Part shown: positions 63,999 through 64,000 of the stretch, one piece after another | Layout: every line of letters begins with the position of its first letter | Numbering within the stretch: the stretch's first letter is position 1 | Assembly (NCBI RefSeq): GCF_013002705.1 | Contig: NZ_JABEND010000014.1 | Coordinates: 27,102 to 91,101, forward strand | Direction of reading: 5' to 3' | DNA: 64,000 nucleotides | Source: Nakamurella aerolata | GTDB taxonomy: Bacteria > Actinomycetota > Actinomycetes > Mycobacteriales > Nakamurellaceae | Notes under the pieces: model-generated | The model's input: the letters and a program-made list of their open reading frames with translations, nothing else | What the model was told of the DNA's origin: nothing | Database searches by the model: none | Translations under genes and position numbers: made by a program

Positions 63999-64000
63999 GC

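Overview
The window is high-GC DNA (about 70 % by eye) with GTG and TTG starts and many overlapping stop/start pairs. Its gene content is that of an actinomycete. Short runs of genes match gene neighbourhoods familiar from Mycobacterium and Streptomyces, but they are joined in a different order: ahpE-DUF3052-aceE-PucR regulator-fabD-fabH-acpP-fabF-accD, dnaG-dgt-glyS, lipB-lipA-DUF4191-RDD-glnA, and smc-acyP-mutM-rnc-rpmF-DUF177. The presence of fabH between fabD and acpP, a single FabF, and a bacterial-type fused alpha-beta glycyl-tRNA synthetase point to an actinomycete outside Mycobacterium. I cannot name the genus from sequence alone.

Layout. 1-0.9 kb: the end of an MFS transporter and a translationally coupled SoxR regulator. 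0.9-5.2 kb: tRNA-Val, peroxiredoxin AhpE, a DUF3052 protein and pyruvate dehydrogenase E1 (aceE). 5.3-7.5 kb: a hypothetical protein, a MerR regulator, a repeat-bearing spacer and a cold-shock protein. 7.5-14.9 kb: the type II fatty-acid synthesis locus (PucR-type FasR-like regulator, a FetB-like permease, fabD, fabH, acpP, fabF, accD). 14.9-15.8 kb: a non-coding island built from duplicated pieces. 15.8-19.1 kb: a GH3 lipoprotein, an anchored NTF2-like protein and a DUF3145 protein. 19.1-20.1 kb: a guanidine-III riboswitch followed by two small multidrug-resistance (Gdx-like) genes. 20.1-22.0 kb: a divergent MerR/MFS pair. 22.1-23.0 kb: two tRNAs and a lipoprotein. 23.0-28.4 kb: dnaG, dgt and a YdcF-like protein. 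28.7-33 kb: an orphan ABC-type ATPase and the fused glycyl-tRNA synthetase. 33-39.5 kb: sbcC, sbcD and a membrane-anchored Hanks-type kinase. 39.6-46.0 kb: lipoate genes with a sunset-domain membrane protein, a DUF4191 protein, an RDD protein and glutamine synthetase. 46.1-49.3 kb: a HigBA toxin-antitoxin module with a 39-nt palindromic operator, a YciI protein, a CBS-pair protein and a serpin lipoprotein. 49.55-50.76 kb: a complete IS3-family element with a programmed -1 frameshift site. 50.8-63.9 kb: smc, an FAD monooxygenase/TetR pair, acylphosphatase, a PAP2-lipid kinase fusion, ctaA, a Nudix hydrolase, mutM, rnc, rpmF, a DUF177 protein and a membrane protein. The right edge holds the tail of another transposase.

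How the parts work together. AceE makes acetyl-CoA; the AccD carboxyltransferase and the FabD/FabH/AcpP/FabF set turn it into fatty acyl chains, with the PucR regulator upstream as the likely controller. LipB and LipA supply the lipoyl cofactor used by the pyruvate dehydrogenase complex. SbcCD, SMC, DnaG, MutM and Dgt serve chromosome maintenance. Guanidine sensing and export form one self-contained unit.

Most notable are: the guanidine-III aptamer with its tandem exporters; the fused glycyl-tRNA synthetase with a disordered N-terminal extension; a secreted lipoprotein serpin with an inhibitory-type hinge; two copies of a 78-nt palindromic element at 23.1 and 60.4 kb; the repeat island at 15 kb; and low-complexity insertions inside SMC and MutM. 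All calls come from reading the sequence and recalled family features; no database search was run.
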